Assembly: GCA_943736015.1 (NCBI GenBank)
Contig: OX031062.1
Span: forward strand, 29,795,462-29,859,461
Length of the DNA stretch: 64,000 nucleotides
Reading direction: 5' to 3'
Source of the DNA: Tridacna crocea
Lineage: Eukaryota > Mollusca > Bivalvia > Cardiida > Cardiidae
Made by a program: the position numbers and the translations under genes
Notes under the pieces: generated by a model
Databases searched by the model: none
Told to the model about the DNA's origin: nothing
The model's input: the letters and a program-made list of their open reading frames with translations, nothing else
Shown here: in pieces, positions 42,588 to 54,358 of the stretch
Position numbering within the stretch: the stretch's first letter is position 1
How the letters are laid out: each line of letters opens with the position of its first letter

Positions 42588-42830
42588 GGAATTAACCCTG
42601 TCACTATGACTATCATCAGTCCTCAGAACAAATACTGGCCAAGTGGCGTTAAACCCCGATACAACCAACCAATCAGAGGTTTTGAAGTTGTCTTCAGTAG
42701 AGGTTTAAATTGTCATATTTGGTGACATGGTCAAGAAAAAGATCTTCATCAACTGACAAAAAGTCATTCACATATTCAAGGTGAGAGGGTAATGCCCTGT
42801 CAAAGTATATGTACCTCTGTGAAAAAGAGG

Positions 42831-43060
42831 TTAACCCATTACCATACAATCCCGATTTTTAACACCCTTGTGAAAGAAGCCCTTAGAAAAACATTGTGGG
42901 AAAAGGAGAAAATGCTGGTAACCAGCATTTTCTCCTTTTCCCACAATGTTTTCTACCCATCTCAAAACAAATTTCAAATTTTCAGTCACTTTTATTTAGT
43001 TGTCTGCAAATGCTTTTGATTTAGACTTGCCTAAAATATTGTTGTTAGGTAATGAGTTAA
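42831..43060 (-). repeat. Family A MITE, - orientation
   Basis: TTAACCCATTACCATACAAT to GTTAGGTAATGAGTTAA. Perfect hairpin 42888-42956. Confidence 0.9.
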
Positions 43061-43262
43061 ATGCATCTGCGAAAAGAATTGGTGCAGGCTGACCTGAGAT
43101 GAAACTTTTCACTATTAATTTAGCTCATGATGAAGATAGTTGTCTACAAATGCTTTCGATTTAGACTAGCCTAAAATATTGTTGTTAGGTAACGAGTTAA
43201 ATGCATCTGCAGGCTGACCTGAGGTGGAACTTTTCACTATTAATCAAGCTTATGATGAAGAT
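42999..43262. repeat. Tandem duplication spanning a MITE end
   Basis: GTTGTCTGCAAATGCTTTTG to GATGAAGATA (42999-43138) is repeated at 43139-43262. The unit joins the last 60 bases of the MITE to about 70 bases of flank, so it arose after insertion. Confidence 0.75.
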
Positions 43263-44359
43263 AAGTGGTTTTGGAGATTTTAATTTTTGTTTAATCCATA
43301 ATTATGCGATAATTTTGGGGTGGTATCACATATCATAGCGATGCAATAAGCCCCCTTTTGCCAGAAGTTGGCTCACATGTATCTAATGCAGCCCTGATAT
43401 TTTTATGTACTTTTTGTGTCGAACATCCCATTTTCTACACATAAACTGAAATTTAAAGAGATTACTGCATAAATTAAAACCTGTAGAAAATGATAAAACT
43501 TGCTGTATTTCTTGTAATTAATACTTCTTTGTTAAAAGCGTTTATCTTATGTGCATGCATGTCAAAAAAGAACACTTATAGGCAGAGTACAAAATTACTT
43601 CCACCGGGGATCGAAATGACCAAAATGTGTGGAAATGACAGGGTGTCGAAATTACCGGGTGTTCAAATGACTGCCATTCGATAGAAACAAGTTTTTACAA
43701 CTGTATTTAGATCTATACCAACCTCTCTCAATTATGCTATTTTCTTTATTTTCTTTCCAACTAACGTTAAGTGTTGTATTGAACAAATTTCAAATTTTTC
43801 TCACAATTCAAACTTTTATCCGAATATATCTACAATCCGGATACTGAACAGATAATTCCCGTTCATGTTTACTGTTTTATTGTCTTTGATATAGTTCATA
43901 TGCAAAGATATACACGTGTTTACTTGAAAAAAAGAAACATGCGACTTACAACCATTGGCACACGTAGAATCGTAAAGAAATCAAGGAAATAGTGTCATGT
44001 TTTCTCTACCGAGCTTAATTATATGCTATTTCCGGTTTGTTCCTTTAGCATCAATTTTTGTTTGTAACACCAATTTACATTGCTTTTTCTCCTCAATGTG
44101 TTTAATTTGCTGCTACTATCGCTTATTTTCGTCAATTTTATCTGCAATTTTGCTTGGCTTTTTGTTCCGGGCTGATATTTATTCGAAATATATGGGTCTT
44201 GCAAGAGAACGATGAACGACTAATGGTCAAAGGGAAACAACTCGTACAAAATTTCGTAATTAGTAATGCTACAGTTGCCTCCCTTCTTGAAAAGGAAAGG
44301 GCTTATGTCAAACTGCTTCACGTCGTGAGTACGTGCATACCATTGAATGGTATGCCTAC

Positions 44360-44600
44360 AAAAGAAAGACTCCGCCCAAAACCTCGCTTTGGCTACTTTC
44401 GGAGGTGCTTAATTACTGCGGCTAAAGTGTGCACATAGTATGTGCAGAAGGCGGGACATGGAACCGCCTCTTCCTGTCTCTCGTCCTTATATGCCTGTGT
44501 ACCTTACAAAAAATGCCAGCCAAGAGCAAGCATAAAACCTAGGACAAATAAACACGGTTACGTCTGTAAAGTCGATCCGTTTGACGAACGATAATTTTTC
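44360..44600 (+). promoter_or_regulatory. Promoter-like or LTR-like conserved core, copy 1
   Basis: In order: ACTCCGCCCAAAACC-type GC box, CTTTCGGAGG (ETS-like), AGGCGGGACATGGAACC, CCTTATATGCCTG (TATA-like), then ATGCCAGCCAAGAGCAAG, a 9-12 codon frame (MPAKSKHKT), and AATAAA before CACGGTTACGTCTG. Present in all three copies. TATA followed closely by AATAAA would also fit a solo LTR. Confidence 0.4.
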
Positions 44601-45184
44601 ATCTAGGTGTAACAAATTTCAATCAGTTCATATGGTCAAATTGTTAATTTTAACCGTTCTAAAAACGACATGCCACAAAAAAAGGTCAAACTTATTATTT
44701 TTCTTAACAGACGGCAGGTAGTTTCCCGTTTATTTCATGTTAATTATAACCGCCAATATTTGAATTTGGAATTCAATGTAAGATCGCGCTACAATAAAAA
44801 TGCAACATTTGGTAACAGATATCATTGAGGTAATAGATGTTGAGTACATGAAATTAATGAGTTAATGATAACCACTACGATAACTTAACGCAAACTTACA
44901 AACAAAACTACGTTTTCATTCAATGACGATATCGACATATATATCGCTAAATATGGAAGGTCATTTAATAGCTCAAATTCAAAACATAAGTTGGCTTATC
45001 ATGGTAGGAAGATAATTTTAGTCAGTAAAATAAATCCCAATGGATATCAAGCCGCTCCCGTTACAAACCCATAGAGCGCTAAATAAACAAGAGATAACTT
45101 CAGTCTAAAAAAGGCTATCCAAACAAATAAATATAAATTAAGGTTTTAAAGTCGCATAAAATTGTGAGAAAGTCTGAGGAAAGT

Positions 45185-45260
45185 GGACGGTGTAGATCAA
45201 AGATCAGACTGCACGTTCTGTGCAGTCTGATAATGATCTAATGATCTACACATACTGTAA
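45185..45260. repeat. AGATCA palindrome (family F)
   Basis: TAGATCAAAGATCAGACTGC and ACGTTCTGTGCAGTCTGA with AATGATCTA. Near-perfect inverted repeat. Confidence 0.75.
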
Positions 45261-45437
45261 AGGCAACTTTTACTGTATATGGCACTTTGAAGTTTTCGTT
45301 TTTACGCGCCTTAAGACATCAAACCTCTGTCGACGATTTGAACAGTGTACCGGAACTATAATCTATCTGATAAAAGATTTTAACTCTATCCAAATAGGCT
45401 TAACCCTTTCGGCGCCATAGGCGAAAGTAGAGACTTT

Positions 45438-45505
45438 TGCAGACGGTATAAATCAAGATCAGACTGCACAGAACGTGCAATCTGATCTTTGATCTATGTC
45501 ATCCG
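45438..45505. repeat. AGATCA palindrome (family F)
   Basis: AAATCAAGATCAGACTGCAC pairs with GTGCAATCTGATCTTTGATC. Confidence 0.75.
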
Positions 45506-46331
45506 CTGGTGTAGTCAAACCTATACAAACAAAATCTTTGTAAGTTTCAATAGAATGTGTTTAGAGCCATCCGCTGGAATTTGAATCTATTTATTTTGCA
45601 CTGAAAGGTTTACGAAACAAGTAAACTGTGTAGACTCGGAATCAGATCGTACATTCTGTGAAGCGTCATTTTAAACTATGCCGTCCGCAAACCTCACACC
45701 TTAGCAAATGGCGATTTTCAAAGATAAAACCTTTCTCGGTGATCCCAATCGACTTCCAAGTAGAAAAAAAGCAGGAAATAATCTTATTTAGAACTTAGAT
45801 TCTAGTGTTTTGTATTAAAATCAATATCAATGACACTCTTTTGTTAAAATTAATTGAAATCTTCATCAAAAACAGATTAAAAACGTTACATGCACGTCAC
45901 CTTTTTCTCAGTGTTGTGTTTAGTACTTTGATCCGTCAAGCGTCTAGGAGAAATGATGAAGGTTGGATCATTATAAGGGAGACTACTCTTGTTTTACTAT
46001 TACTCTTAGGCAGTACGAGTTTTTTCCCCTAGACCATAAATTTTTTTTTCAAAATCCCAGCTGCGATAGTTTTGCAGTACGAGTCTATGGGCATCATTTA
46101 TTGGGTTGATTGATAAAAAATACAATTCGATATTGTAAGTAAACTGTATCTAATTGCGAAAAATGGCTATTTATCTATTTTTTCGTCATATATGAATCAA
46201 GGAAAATTATCTCTGCACATAATTATGTAGACTACATCGTAGCTTATTTAAATCAATGAAAAATTTTGTCAAACAGTATGCTTGTATATGACCCTTTCTT
46301 ATACATTTTAATCAAATAATTCTCATGCAAT

Positions 46332-46470
46332 TTAACCCTTTACAAGACAGTCCCGATACTTAGGGACACTGTTTAGGCTTTTGGAAAACATAATGAGAAT
46401 CTTGAGGAAAACTTCTGGTTACATGCTAATTTCCTTTTGCCACAATAATTTCATATCTTTCGCAAAGTCC
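46332..46470 (-). repeat. Family A relative, diverged
   Basis: TTAACCCTTTACAAGACAGT, GGCTTTTGGAAAACATAATG and CCTTTTGCCACAATAATTTC. LE lost. Its duplicate is at 53628-53765. Confidence 0.5.
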
Positions 46471-46679
46471 TTCTTTTGAGAAACTTTTGATCAAACACTA
46501 TCTGTTAATGTTACTAATACTAAATAGTACAGAACTTTTATAGTTTGGCAGATTTGTTTGAATAAAATTCAACCCTTATCCTACAAAGTAACTGAGATGA
46601 AAAATTCAAACTGATACTAAAAACCAAAATTTGGCTATTTCAAAGGTATTTTGTTTTCAGGATTAGACATGCTCTTATT

Positions 46680-46748
46680 GGACAGTGTAGATCAAAGATC
46701 AGATTACATGTTCTGTGCAATCTGATCTTGATCAACACTGTCTGCAAA
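46680..46748. repeat. AGATCA palindrome (family F)
   Basis: GGACAGTGTAGATCAAAGAT pairs with ATCTTGATCAACACTGTC. Confidence 0.75.
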
Positions 46749-46867
46749 AGGTCCTTGAGTTGCACTTAACAGCCTAAGAGTTGATACAATTCAAATATTT
46801 TCAATGATATCACAGCTGCAACCACTTCACATATACTAGTACATTTTCTCCCAGCTTTTTTTTTTCC

Positions 46868-47074
46868 AGCACTTCTCACCATGGTGTTCCTAAGTCATTA
46901 GCTGCTTTCCCACATAACCGTCTAGGGCATCATACACAGGTTATTCAGAGTCAAAATAGGAATGTATCCTGTTGCAATGACATTATAAATTCTCTGACAG
47001 AAATTGGCAAGCTGGAATTTTGTACCAGCCACATGCTCACTCAAATGTTGTTACCAGCTGAGCTACAGAGCATT
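46868..47074 (-). repeat. tRNA-derived SINE, reverse
   Basis: On the - strand TGTAGCTCAGCTGGTAACAA (A-box) starts it; the body motif GGTTATGTGGGAAAGCAGCT is shared with 21362-21594. Confidence 0.7.
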
Positions 47075-47077
47075 TAC

Positions 47078-47607
47078 ATCTTTTCCCACAATGTTTTCAA
47101 AAGCTGCCTTTTTCTCAGAAGACTTCTTCTTTTCTGGTCACAAGCATTTTCTTCTTTTCCAACAATGTTTTCAAAAGCCATCTCTTTCTCTGAAAGACTT
47201 CTCTTCTGGTCACCAGCATTTTCACCAATATTTCAACTCTTTACCAGACGGCAAAGTTTCGACCTTGCCCAACTTGAAAGTATTTTCAGACAACAATTTA
47301 AATGCGACTCAAATAATGAAATTTGATCCTGATAGGGTAGAAAACACTGTGGGAAAAAAAGAAAATACTGGTTACCAATATTCTCTCCTTTTCCCACAGT
47401 GCTTTTAAAAGGCTTCTTTCTCAAGTGTGTTGAAAGTCATTATTTGGTTGGAAAGGGTTAAAAAGCCTTCTTTTTCTTGAAAGACATCCCGTCTACTTAC
47501 CAACATTTCTTTTCTTTTCCTACAATGTTTTAGAAAGCCTACAGTGTTTTCAAAAGCCTTCTCTATTTGGGGTTGTTAAAACTCAGGATTGTGTGGAATG
47601 GAGTAAA
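47078..47607 (+). repeat. Family A cluster: hairpin-arm repeats around a full copy
   Basis: 47078-47226 has right-arm/RE-start units (CAATGTTTTCAAAAGC, TTTCTCAGAAGACTTCTTCT) repeated about every 65 bases. 47233-47461 is a full + copy ending GGAAAGGGTTAA. 47462-47607 is an RE-rich remnant. Duplicated at 54352-54922. Confidence 0.7.
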
Positions 47608-47728
47608 AGGAATGACAAGGTAAAAAGATAGAAATTCATCAAATAAACCTTATTTATTTCACAATGCAGTTCTGTGCATAAATATATATATGCATGTATT
47701 TTACAAAAATATTCTGAGTGTAATTGCT

Positions 47729-47954
47729 GAACTCTGTACCAACGACAAAATTTTTAGACTGGTCCAAATTGAAAGCACTTGCAGACGACAATATAACTGT
47801 ACTAGAAATTTAAAATTTGTTTCCAGCAGGGTAGAAAACATCATGGGAAAAGGAGAAAATGCTGGTTATCAGCATTTTATCCTTTTCCCACAATGTTTTC
47901 AAAAGGCTTCTCCCTCAGGGTCATAAAAACCAGGGATTGTACAGTAAAGGATTA
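47729..47954 (+). repeat. Family A MITE, + orientation
   Basis: GAACTCTGTACCAACGACAA start, hairpin 47836-47903, end GTACAGTAAAGGATTAA. Counterpart at 55045-55278. Confidence 0.8.
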
Positions 47955-48000
47955 AGAATTATCATTAAAACAAAGTGAAGTCAGTAAACTCATATTCCTG

Positions 48001-48235
48001 TTTAAACCTTTACCACAAAATTCCAACTTTTAACAAGTCAACCCTATGAAAGGAGCAGTTTGAAAACATTATGGGAAAAGAAGAAAATGCTGATAACCAG
48101 CATTTTCTCTTTTTCCCACAATGTTTGCTACCCTGCTCAAAACAAATTTCAATTTTTGAGTTACATTTATTTTCTTGTCTGCAAAAGCGTTCAACTTGGA
48201 CAAGTATAAAATTATGTAGTTTGGTAAAGATTTAA
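48001..48235 (-). repeat. Family A MITE, - orientation
   Basis: TTTAAACCTTTACCACAAAA start, complete hairpin 48063-48127, end TTTGGTAAAGATTTAA. Its duplicate at 55326-55496 has lost the left hairpin arm. Confidence 0.8.
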
Positions 48236-48287
48236 AAATTTAAAACCAGTGTTTACATTCTCACTATTTCCTGTACCTGAAGCTAAC

Positions 48288-48445
48288 ACTTTAACAAACA
48301 ATACTGAAAGCATTTGCAACTGACAAATATAGGTCAAGGGATGGTAACTGTTTTGAGTTGTTAAAAAAAAAAACTTGGAGAAAAACAACATATAGGTCAT
48401 CAACATTTTCCACTTTTCCCATAATCTTTTCAAAAGCTTTATACC
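48288..48445 (+). repeat. Family A MITE, diverged
   Basis: CTAACACTTTAACAAACAAT start, ACTGAAAGCATTTGCAACTG, worn hairpin, RE cut at the duplication boundary. Confidence 0.55.
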
Positions 48446-48460
48446 TCCAATTCTCATGAC

Positions 48461-48488
48461 TGATTGATTGATTGATTGATTGATTGAA
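48461..48488 (+). repeat. (GATT)n microsatellite
   Basis: GATTGATTGATTGATTGATT continuing to about seven units. Confidence 0.8.
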
Positions 48489-48589
48489 TTGGATTTAATT
48501 GCCATTTTAACAGCTGAGGTCATATCATAGCAGTCAGTGCTCCTATGCATGTATTTCCTGGCTTTCTCACACCTGTACTGACATAACTT

Positions 48590-48716
48590 CCTTTTAGAAT
48601 CACTCGCTACATTCTCACATGCATCAGCCGTAAGAGGCAGGAAAGAAAGTTTGCCTCAGTGGGTATATCGCCACAGCCAGGTCACAAGTCTGCTGACCAC
48701 TGAGCTGCCCAGGTGA
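48590..48716 (-). repeat. tRNA-derived SINE head, reverse
   Basis: On the - strand GGGCAGCTCAGTGGTCAGCA (A-box-like) precedes CTTGTGACCTGGCTGTGGCG. Confidence 0.5.
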
Positions 48717-48747
48717 GCTAATCCCCTAGAAAAACAGAACTAAGAAA

Positions 48748-49082
48748 AAAGACTGAAAAAAGGAGAAAATGCAAATATACAACATTTCTCCTTCTCCTGC
48801 AATGTTTTTTCACCTTTGTCTGTAAATGCTTTTGGTTTGAGTCTAAAAGGTTTTCATCTTGTAAAAAATCAACAGGATTTTGGTTGAAATAAAGAGTTAC
48901 GGTAACTCATTACCAAACGACAATATTTTAGGTTTGTCGAAATCAAAAGCATTTGCAGATGACAAAATAAAGGTAACTTGAAATTTGTTTTGTAAAGAAT
49001 ACAAAACAGTGTGAGAATAGGAGAAATTGCTGGTGAAAAAAAAAAGTCAACAGGATTTTGGTCGAGATAAAGAATTATAACC
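48748..49082. repeat. Two family A pieces with a duplicated AAAAAATCAACAGGATTTTG segment
   Basis: A hairpin and LE piece (- orientation) at 48748-48868; a + LE and left arm at 48901-49036. TCAACAGGATTTTGGTTGAA and ATAAAGAGTTA recur at 48866-48900 and 49048-49082. Confidence 0.55.
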
Positions 49083-49099
49083 AGTGAAAACATGGGTTG

Positions 49100-49492
49100 G
49101 ACTTGAAAAACAGTCTTACATTTAGGTTTGCATGCTTTAATACTATGGCATTTCTTAAATCTGGCCGGCCATCCATTGGAATAAGATAAATCCTGAATCC
49201 CCAGTTCACAGCCAAGTTCTTCACCTTTTTGACAAGCATATTGCCACTTACAACAAATTTTTCTTGAACTTAAGTCTGAGTACCAACGATAAAGGCTCTC
49301 ATCCAGGTTCATATGTTTTGTTGTGCTAGTCTGAACCCTGTAATCTTCCAAACCACTGGTCCATTTCTCTTTGTTTAAAAAATAAAAAACACTGAGTGTG
49401 GATGGTGGAAGACTCTTGCCCCACTTTTTTGTTAAATATTTCACAACTTCTTCCCGAAAAATATTATGGTTTTTGATTTTTCTCTTCTCCAA
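49100..49492 (-). pseudogene. pogo/Tigger-like transposase, N-terminal fragment
   Basis: About 130 residues from ATG 49492. KNHNIFREEVVKYLTKKWGK begins an N-terminal region. LDESLYRWYSDLSSRKI, CQKGEELGCELGIQDL and SNGWPARFKKCHSIK form the CENP-B/Tc5-type helix-turn-helix, whose NGW-x-x-RFK motif is typical. A few residues are missing between SSRKI and the usual I-SG-M block. No DDE catalytic domain follows; the frame runs into MITE sequence near 49090. I read it as a truncated, inactive copy. A domesticated DNA-binding exon is possible but less likely. Confidence 0.65.
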
Positions 49493-49564
49493 CGAGGTAA
49501 GCTAGTTTCTGCGTTTTGCACCTCCCTTCTATATTTACACTACAAAGATGGAAAGAAAAATTCA

Positions 49565-49790
49565 TTAACCCTTGATTACCTCCATGAAAATGTATTTTGA
49601 AAATAATGTGGAAATGAGAATATATTGGGAACTAGCATTTTCTCCTTTTCCAACAAATAATTTTTTCTATCAAACACTAAACCCATTTTTGAACTACATT
49701 CCCAATATGTTTTTGACTGTCAAAGACAAATCTCATTGCTTGAACTACATTTCATTAATTGTTGTCTGCAATTCCTTTTTATTTCAGCAA
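49565..49790 (-). repeat. Family A MITE, decayed
   Basis: TTAACCCTTGATTACC start, right hairpin arm CATTTTCTCCTTTTCCAACA, LE with an internal duplication of the TTTGAACTACATT segment, no clear end. Confidence 0.4.
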
Positions 49791-49856
49791 GTTGAACTTG
49801 ACAGAAATAGAGCTGTGACTTAATGTGACTTAATACCCATGCCAGCCCTTTGACAG

Positions 49857-50130
49857 AAAAAAAGTGTCAAATTCAAGGGGAGATAATTCTCCAACTAGGA
49901 AGAGTTGACACTTGAAAAGTGCATCTTGCAAATCTTCCATATAATTATGATTAATATATGTGCAAAGTTTCAATACAGTTGAAGGAAAACTGTAGGAGGA
50001 GTTTGGGACACAAAATTACTGGTATTTTGTACACAGATGGACAGACACACAGACAGATACACAGACAAAGAGGATGATTCAAGTACAAACCCAAAAACAT
50101 TCATTTTGTGGGGGTTACAAAAATTTCTCA
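49857..50130 (-). repeat. Dispersed repeat with CAGA-rich stretch
   Basis: AAGGGGAGATAATTC, the common molluscan motif, then GACAGACACACAGACAGATA (50040-50075) and GTGGGGGTTACAAAA. No frame. Confidence 0.4.
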
Positions 50131-50159
50131 TTTTTTTTGGTAGTTTATATAGAAGTAGT

Positions 50160-50338
50160 TTGTAGTTACCAGCATTTTCTTCTTTTCCCAAAATGTTTTC
50201 AAAATGCTTCTTTTTCAGGGTTGTTAAAAGTTGGGATTGTGTGGTAAAGAATTTAAGAAGAACTCGATTATTAATCAAACATTAGTTGGGATTGTGTGGT
50301 AAAGGGTTTAAGAAGAACTCGATTATTAATCAAACATT
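50160..50338 (+). repeat. Family A RE half with its end duplicated
   Basis: Right hairpin arm and RE at 50160-50255. Then GTTGGGATTGTGTGGTAAAG plus AAGAACTCGATTATTAATCA recur as two 53-base units (about 50233-50285 and 50286-50338). Confidence 0.7.
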
Positions 50339-51699
50339 CTTTAACTTATCGTTTGGCATGTGGTCCAAATGGCTCCTAAAAGTCTGCATTGCGGTTTGCT
50401 CATATAAAAAAAAATCTCACTGCCACAATGCTTTCAAAGGTTACCTCACGGCATGACAAAAAAACTCCGCTGTGCTGGATGTAAAAGGGTTTCTGTAAAT
50501 TACAGATTCGGTAAAATGGACATACTGTATGTAGATACATTTTTATCTTGAATGTGTGAAGGATATGTTTTTTAAATCTTTTTTTAGGTGGTCTAGTCTG
50601 GGCATTTGTTATATTTTGTAGGATTTTCATTAATTATGACTTATTCTGATTGATAAAAACTTGAAGTCAAACACAGTTAAAGACAGGTGAAAGTGTGATA
50701 AATATTATACTGCATATTAATCTCTTTATTAAGAAGGCTGAGTAGAATACATAAAATTGTACAAATATACCTATGCTCGGAGTAATTCCCCTTGAATAAA
50801 GTTATTTAAAAACATGTTTTGGTCACACACCAACACAAAATTACACTGACATGACATCTTTAAAAGAAATTAAAGTAACTTGATAATAAAAAGTCGAGTT
50901 TAAAAAGTGCTCTAAAAATAAGAAGTCGATATGACCAAAGTTTGCAAACATTTTTCCACCGGGGACTGAAATGACCAAAATGTGTCGAAATGACTGGGTG
51001 TCGAAATTACCGAGTGTTCAAATGACTGCCATTTGATAGAAACAAGTTTTTACAACTGTATACTAACCTTTCCCAGTTATGCTATTTTCTTTATTCTGTT
51101 TTCAACTAGCGTAAAGTGTTGTATTGAACAAATTTCAAATTTTTCTCACAATTCAAACTTTTATCCGAATATATCTACAATCCGGATACTCAACAGATGA
51201 ATCTCGTCCATGTTTACTGTGTTATTGCCTTTGAGTTTGATATGGTTCATATGCAAAGATATATACGTGTTTACTTGAAGAAAAGAAACATGCGACTAAC
51301 AACCATCGGCACTCGTAGAATCGTAAAGAAATCATGGAACTAGTGTCATATCTTCTCTACCAATCTTATTTGCTATTTCCGGTTTGTTCCTTTCGCATCA
51401 ATTTTTGTTTGTAACACCAATTTACATTGCTTTTTCTCCTCAGTTTGTTTAATTTATTGCTACTATCGCTTATTTCCGCCCATTTCATCTGCGCTTTTGC
51501 TTTACTTTTTATTCCGGGCCGATATTCATTCAAAATATATGGGTCTTGCACGAGAATGATGAACGACTAATGGTCAAAGGGAAACAACTCGTACAAAATT
51601 TCGTAATTAGTAATGCTACAGTTGCCTCCCTTATTGGAGAGGAAAATGTTTATTTCTGACTGCTTCGCGTTGTGAGTATGTGCATACCATTGAATGGTA

Positions 51700-51930
51700 C
51701 GCCTACAAAACAAAGACTCCGCCCAAAACCTCGCTTTGGCTACTTCCGGAGGTGCTAAATTACTTCGGCTATAGTATGTGCATACTACGTGCAGTAGGCG
51801 GGACATGGAACCTCCTCTTCCTGTCTCTGGTCCTTATATGCCTGTGCACCTTACAAAAAATGCTAGCCAAGAGCAAGCATAAAACCGAGGACGAATAAAC
51901 ACGGTTACGTCTGTAGAGACGATCCGTTGG
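51700..51930 (+). promoter_or_regulatory. Promoter-like or LTR-like conserved core, copy 2
   Basis: Same order of motifs as copy 1: CTCCGCCCAAAACC, CTACTTCCGGAGG, AGGCGGGACATGGAACC, CTTATATGCCTG, short frame ending KSKHKTEDE, AATAAA. Confidence 0.4.
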
Positions 51931-52554
51931 ACAAACAATAACTTTTCATCTAGGTGTAACCAATTTCAATCAGTTCATAAGGTCAAATTGTTAATTTTAA
52001 CCGTTCTAAAAACGACATGCCACCAGACAAAAAAAAATCGGCCAAACTTATTATTTTTCTTAACAGGCGGCAGGTAGTCTCCCGTTTATTTCATGTTAAT
52101 TATAACCGCCAATATTTGAATTTGGAATTCATTGTAAGATCGCACTACAATAAAAATGCAATATTTTGTAACAGATATCATTGAGGTAGTAGATGTTCAG
52201 TACATGAAATTAATGAGTTAATGATAACCACTACGACAACTTAACGCAAACTTACAAACAAAACAATGTTTTCATTCAATGACGATATCGACATATATCG
52301 CTAAATATGGTAGGTCATTTTATACTATACTATATCCTTTATTGCATTATAGCTCAACTTCAAAACGTATAATGGCTTTATGGCTTAATTGGCCTAACTT
52401 CTAGTTAAAATAAATCCCAATGAACATCAAACCATTCCTATTACAAACCCATAGAGCGCCAAATAAACGAGATAACTTCAGTCTAAAGAAAGCTTTCCGA
52501 ACAATTAAGGTTTTAAAGTTGCATAAAATCAGTGTGCAGAAAGTCTGAGGAAAG

Positions 52555-52625
52555 TGGACGGTGTAGATCAAAGATCAGACTGCACGTTCTGTGCAGTCTG
52601 ATCATGATCTAATGATCTACACAGA
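52555..52625. repeat. AGATCA palindrome (family F)
   Basis: Counterpart of 45185. GATCAAAGATCAGACTGCAC pairs with GTGCAGTCTGATCATGATC. Confidence 0.75.
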
Positions 52626-52798
52626 CTGTAAAGGCAACTTTTACTGTATATGGCACTTTGAAGTTTTCGTTTTTACGCGCCTTAAGACATCGAACCTCTG
52701 TCGAGTATGAACAGTGTACCGGAACTATATCTATCTGATAAAGATTTTAACTTAACCCAGTCGGCGCCATAGGCGAAAGCAGCTCTCGACTTTTGCGG

Positions 52799-52865
52799 AC
52801 GGTATAAATCAAGATCAGACTGCACAGAACGTGAAGTCTGATCTTTGATCTATGTCATCGGCTGG
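52799..52865. repeat. AGATCA palindrome (family F)
   Basis: Counterpart of 45438. Confidence 0.75.
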
Positions 52866-53627
52866 TGTAGTCAAACCTATACAAACAAAATCTTTGTAAG
52901 TTTCAATAGAATGTGTTTAGACGTCCGCTGGAATTTGAATCTATTTATTTTGCACTAAAAGGTTTACGAAACAAGTAAACTGTGTAGACTCGGACTTAGA
53001 TCGTACATTCTGTGAAGCGTCATTTTAAACTATGCCGTCCGCAAACCTCATACCTTTGCAAATGGCGATTTTCAAAGATTAAAACCTTTTTCAGTGATTC
53101 CATTCGGATTTCACGTAGAAAAAGCAGGAAATAATCTTATTTAAAACGTAGAGACCAGTGTTTTGTATTAAAATCAATATCAATGACACTCTTTTTCCTA
53201 GTGTTGTGTTTGGTACTTTGATCCGTCAAGCGTCTAGGAGAAACGACGAAGGGCGGATCATTATAAGGGAGACTACTCTTGTTTTACTCTTACTCTTAGG
53301 CAGTACGAGTTTTCTCCCCTAGACCATATTTTTTTTTTCAAAATCCCAGCTGCAGTAGTTTTGCAGTACGAGTCTATAGGCATCATTTATTGGGTTGATT
53401 GATAAAATATATTATTCGATATTGTAATTAAACTGTATCTAATTTAGAAAAATGGCTATTTATCTTTTTTTTTGTCATATATGAATCAAGGAAAATCATA
53501 TCTCCACATAATTATGTAGACTACACCGTAGCTTAGGCATATTTAAATCAATGAAAAATTTTGTCAAACAGTATGCTTGTATATGACTCTTTCTTATACA
53601 TTTTAATCAAATAATTATCGTGCAATT

Positions 53628-53765
53628 TAACCCTTTACAAGACAGTCCCGATACTTAGAGACACTGTTAAGGCTTTTGGAAAACATAATGAGAATCTTGA
53701 GGAAAACTGCTGGTTACATGCTATTTTCCTTTTGCCACAATAATTTCATATCCTTCACAAAGTCC
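53628..53765 (-). repeat. Family A relative, diverged
   Basis: Counterpart of 46332-46470, with TTAACCCTTTACAAGACAGT at the left. Confidence 0.5.
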
Positions 53766-53969
53766 TTCTTTTGATAAACTTTTGATCAAACACTGTAAAT
53801 GTTATTAATACTAAATAGTACAGAACTTTTATAGTCTAGTCGATTTGTTCGTTTAAAATTCAACCCTTATCCTACTAAGTAACTGAGATGAAAAATTCAA
53901 ACTGATAGTAAAACCCAAAATTTGGCTATTTCAAAGGTATTTTTTTCAGGATCAGACATCCCCTTATAG

Positions 53970-54035
53970 GACAGTGTAGATCAAAGATCAGGCTATTTGT
54001 TCTGTGCAGTCTGATCTTGATCAACACTGTCTGCA
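53970..54035. repeat. AGATCA palindrome (family F)
   Basis: Counterpart of 46680. One arm has AGATCAGGCT for AGATCAGATT. Confidence 0.7.
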
Positions 54036-54148
54036 AAAGGTCCTTGAGTTACACTTAACAGCCTAAGAGTTGATACTGTTCAAATATTTTCAATGATATC
54101 ACAGCTGCAACCACTTCACCTATACATGCTCTCCCTGCATTTCTTTTC

Positions 54149-54358
54149 CAGCACTTCTCACTACGGTGTTCCTAAGTCATTGGCTGCTTTCCCACATAAC
54201 CGTCTAGGGTATCATACACAGGTTATTCAGAAGCAAGACAGGAATGTATCCTGTTGCAATGACTATAATAAATTCTCTGAGAAGAAATTGGCAAGCTGGA
54301 ATTTTGTACCAGCAATATGCTTGCTCAAATGTTGTTACCAGCTGAGCTACAGAGCATT
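54149..54358 (-). repeat. tRNA-derived SINE, reverse
   Basis: Counterpart of 46868-47074. The A-box TAGCTCAGCTGGTA on the - strand is intact. Confidence 0.7.

Larger units (their letters stand above)
42060..43603. other. Upstream of the SDR gene, repeats only
   Basis: Three family A copies and a small tandem duplication. No promoter element could be identified with confidence, and 43263-43600 shows nothing recognisable. Confidence 0.5.
43604..48448 (+). repeat. Segmental duplication, copy 1 (about 4.85 kb)
   Basis: Aligns colinearly with 50957-55711 at roughly 90% identity by eye. It starts at TTCCACCGGGG and ends at CAAAAGCTTTATACC. It includes a short GAAATGACC-type tandem motif (43604-43676), a promoter-like segment near 44360-44560, three AGATCA palindromes, a reverse SINE and a cluster of family A copies. 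No intact gene was recognised. Confidence 0.85.
48449..50956. other. Spacer between duplication copies
   Basis: Contains a GATT microsatellite, a reverse SINE, MITE pieces, the transposase fragment and simple repeats. From 50460 to 50956 nothing is recognisable. Confidence 0.6.

Noticed and set aside
47004..47408. 134-residue + frame
   Set aside because: Made of a reverse SINE followed by MITE arms; its counterpart in the duplicate differs by indels without frame preservation.
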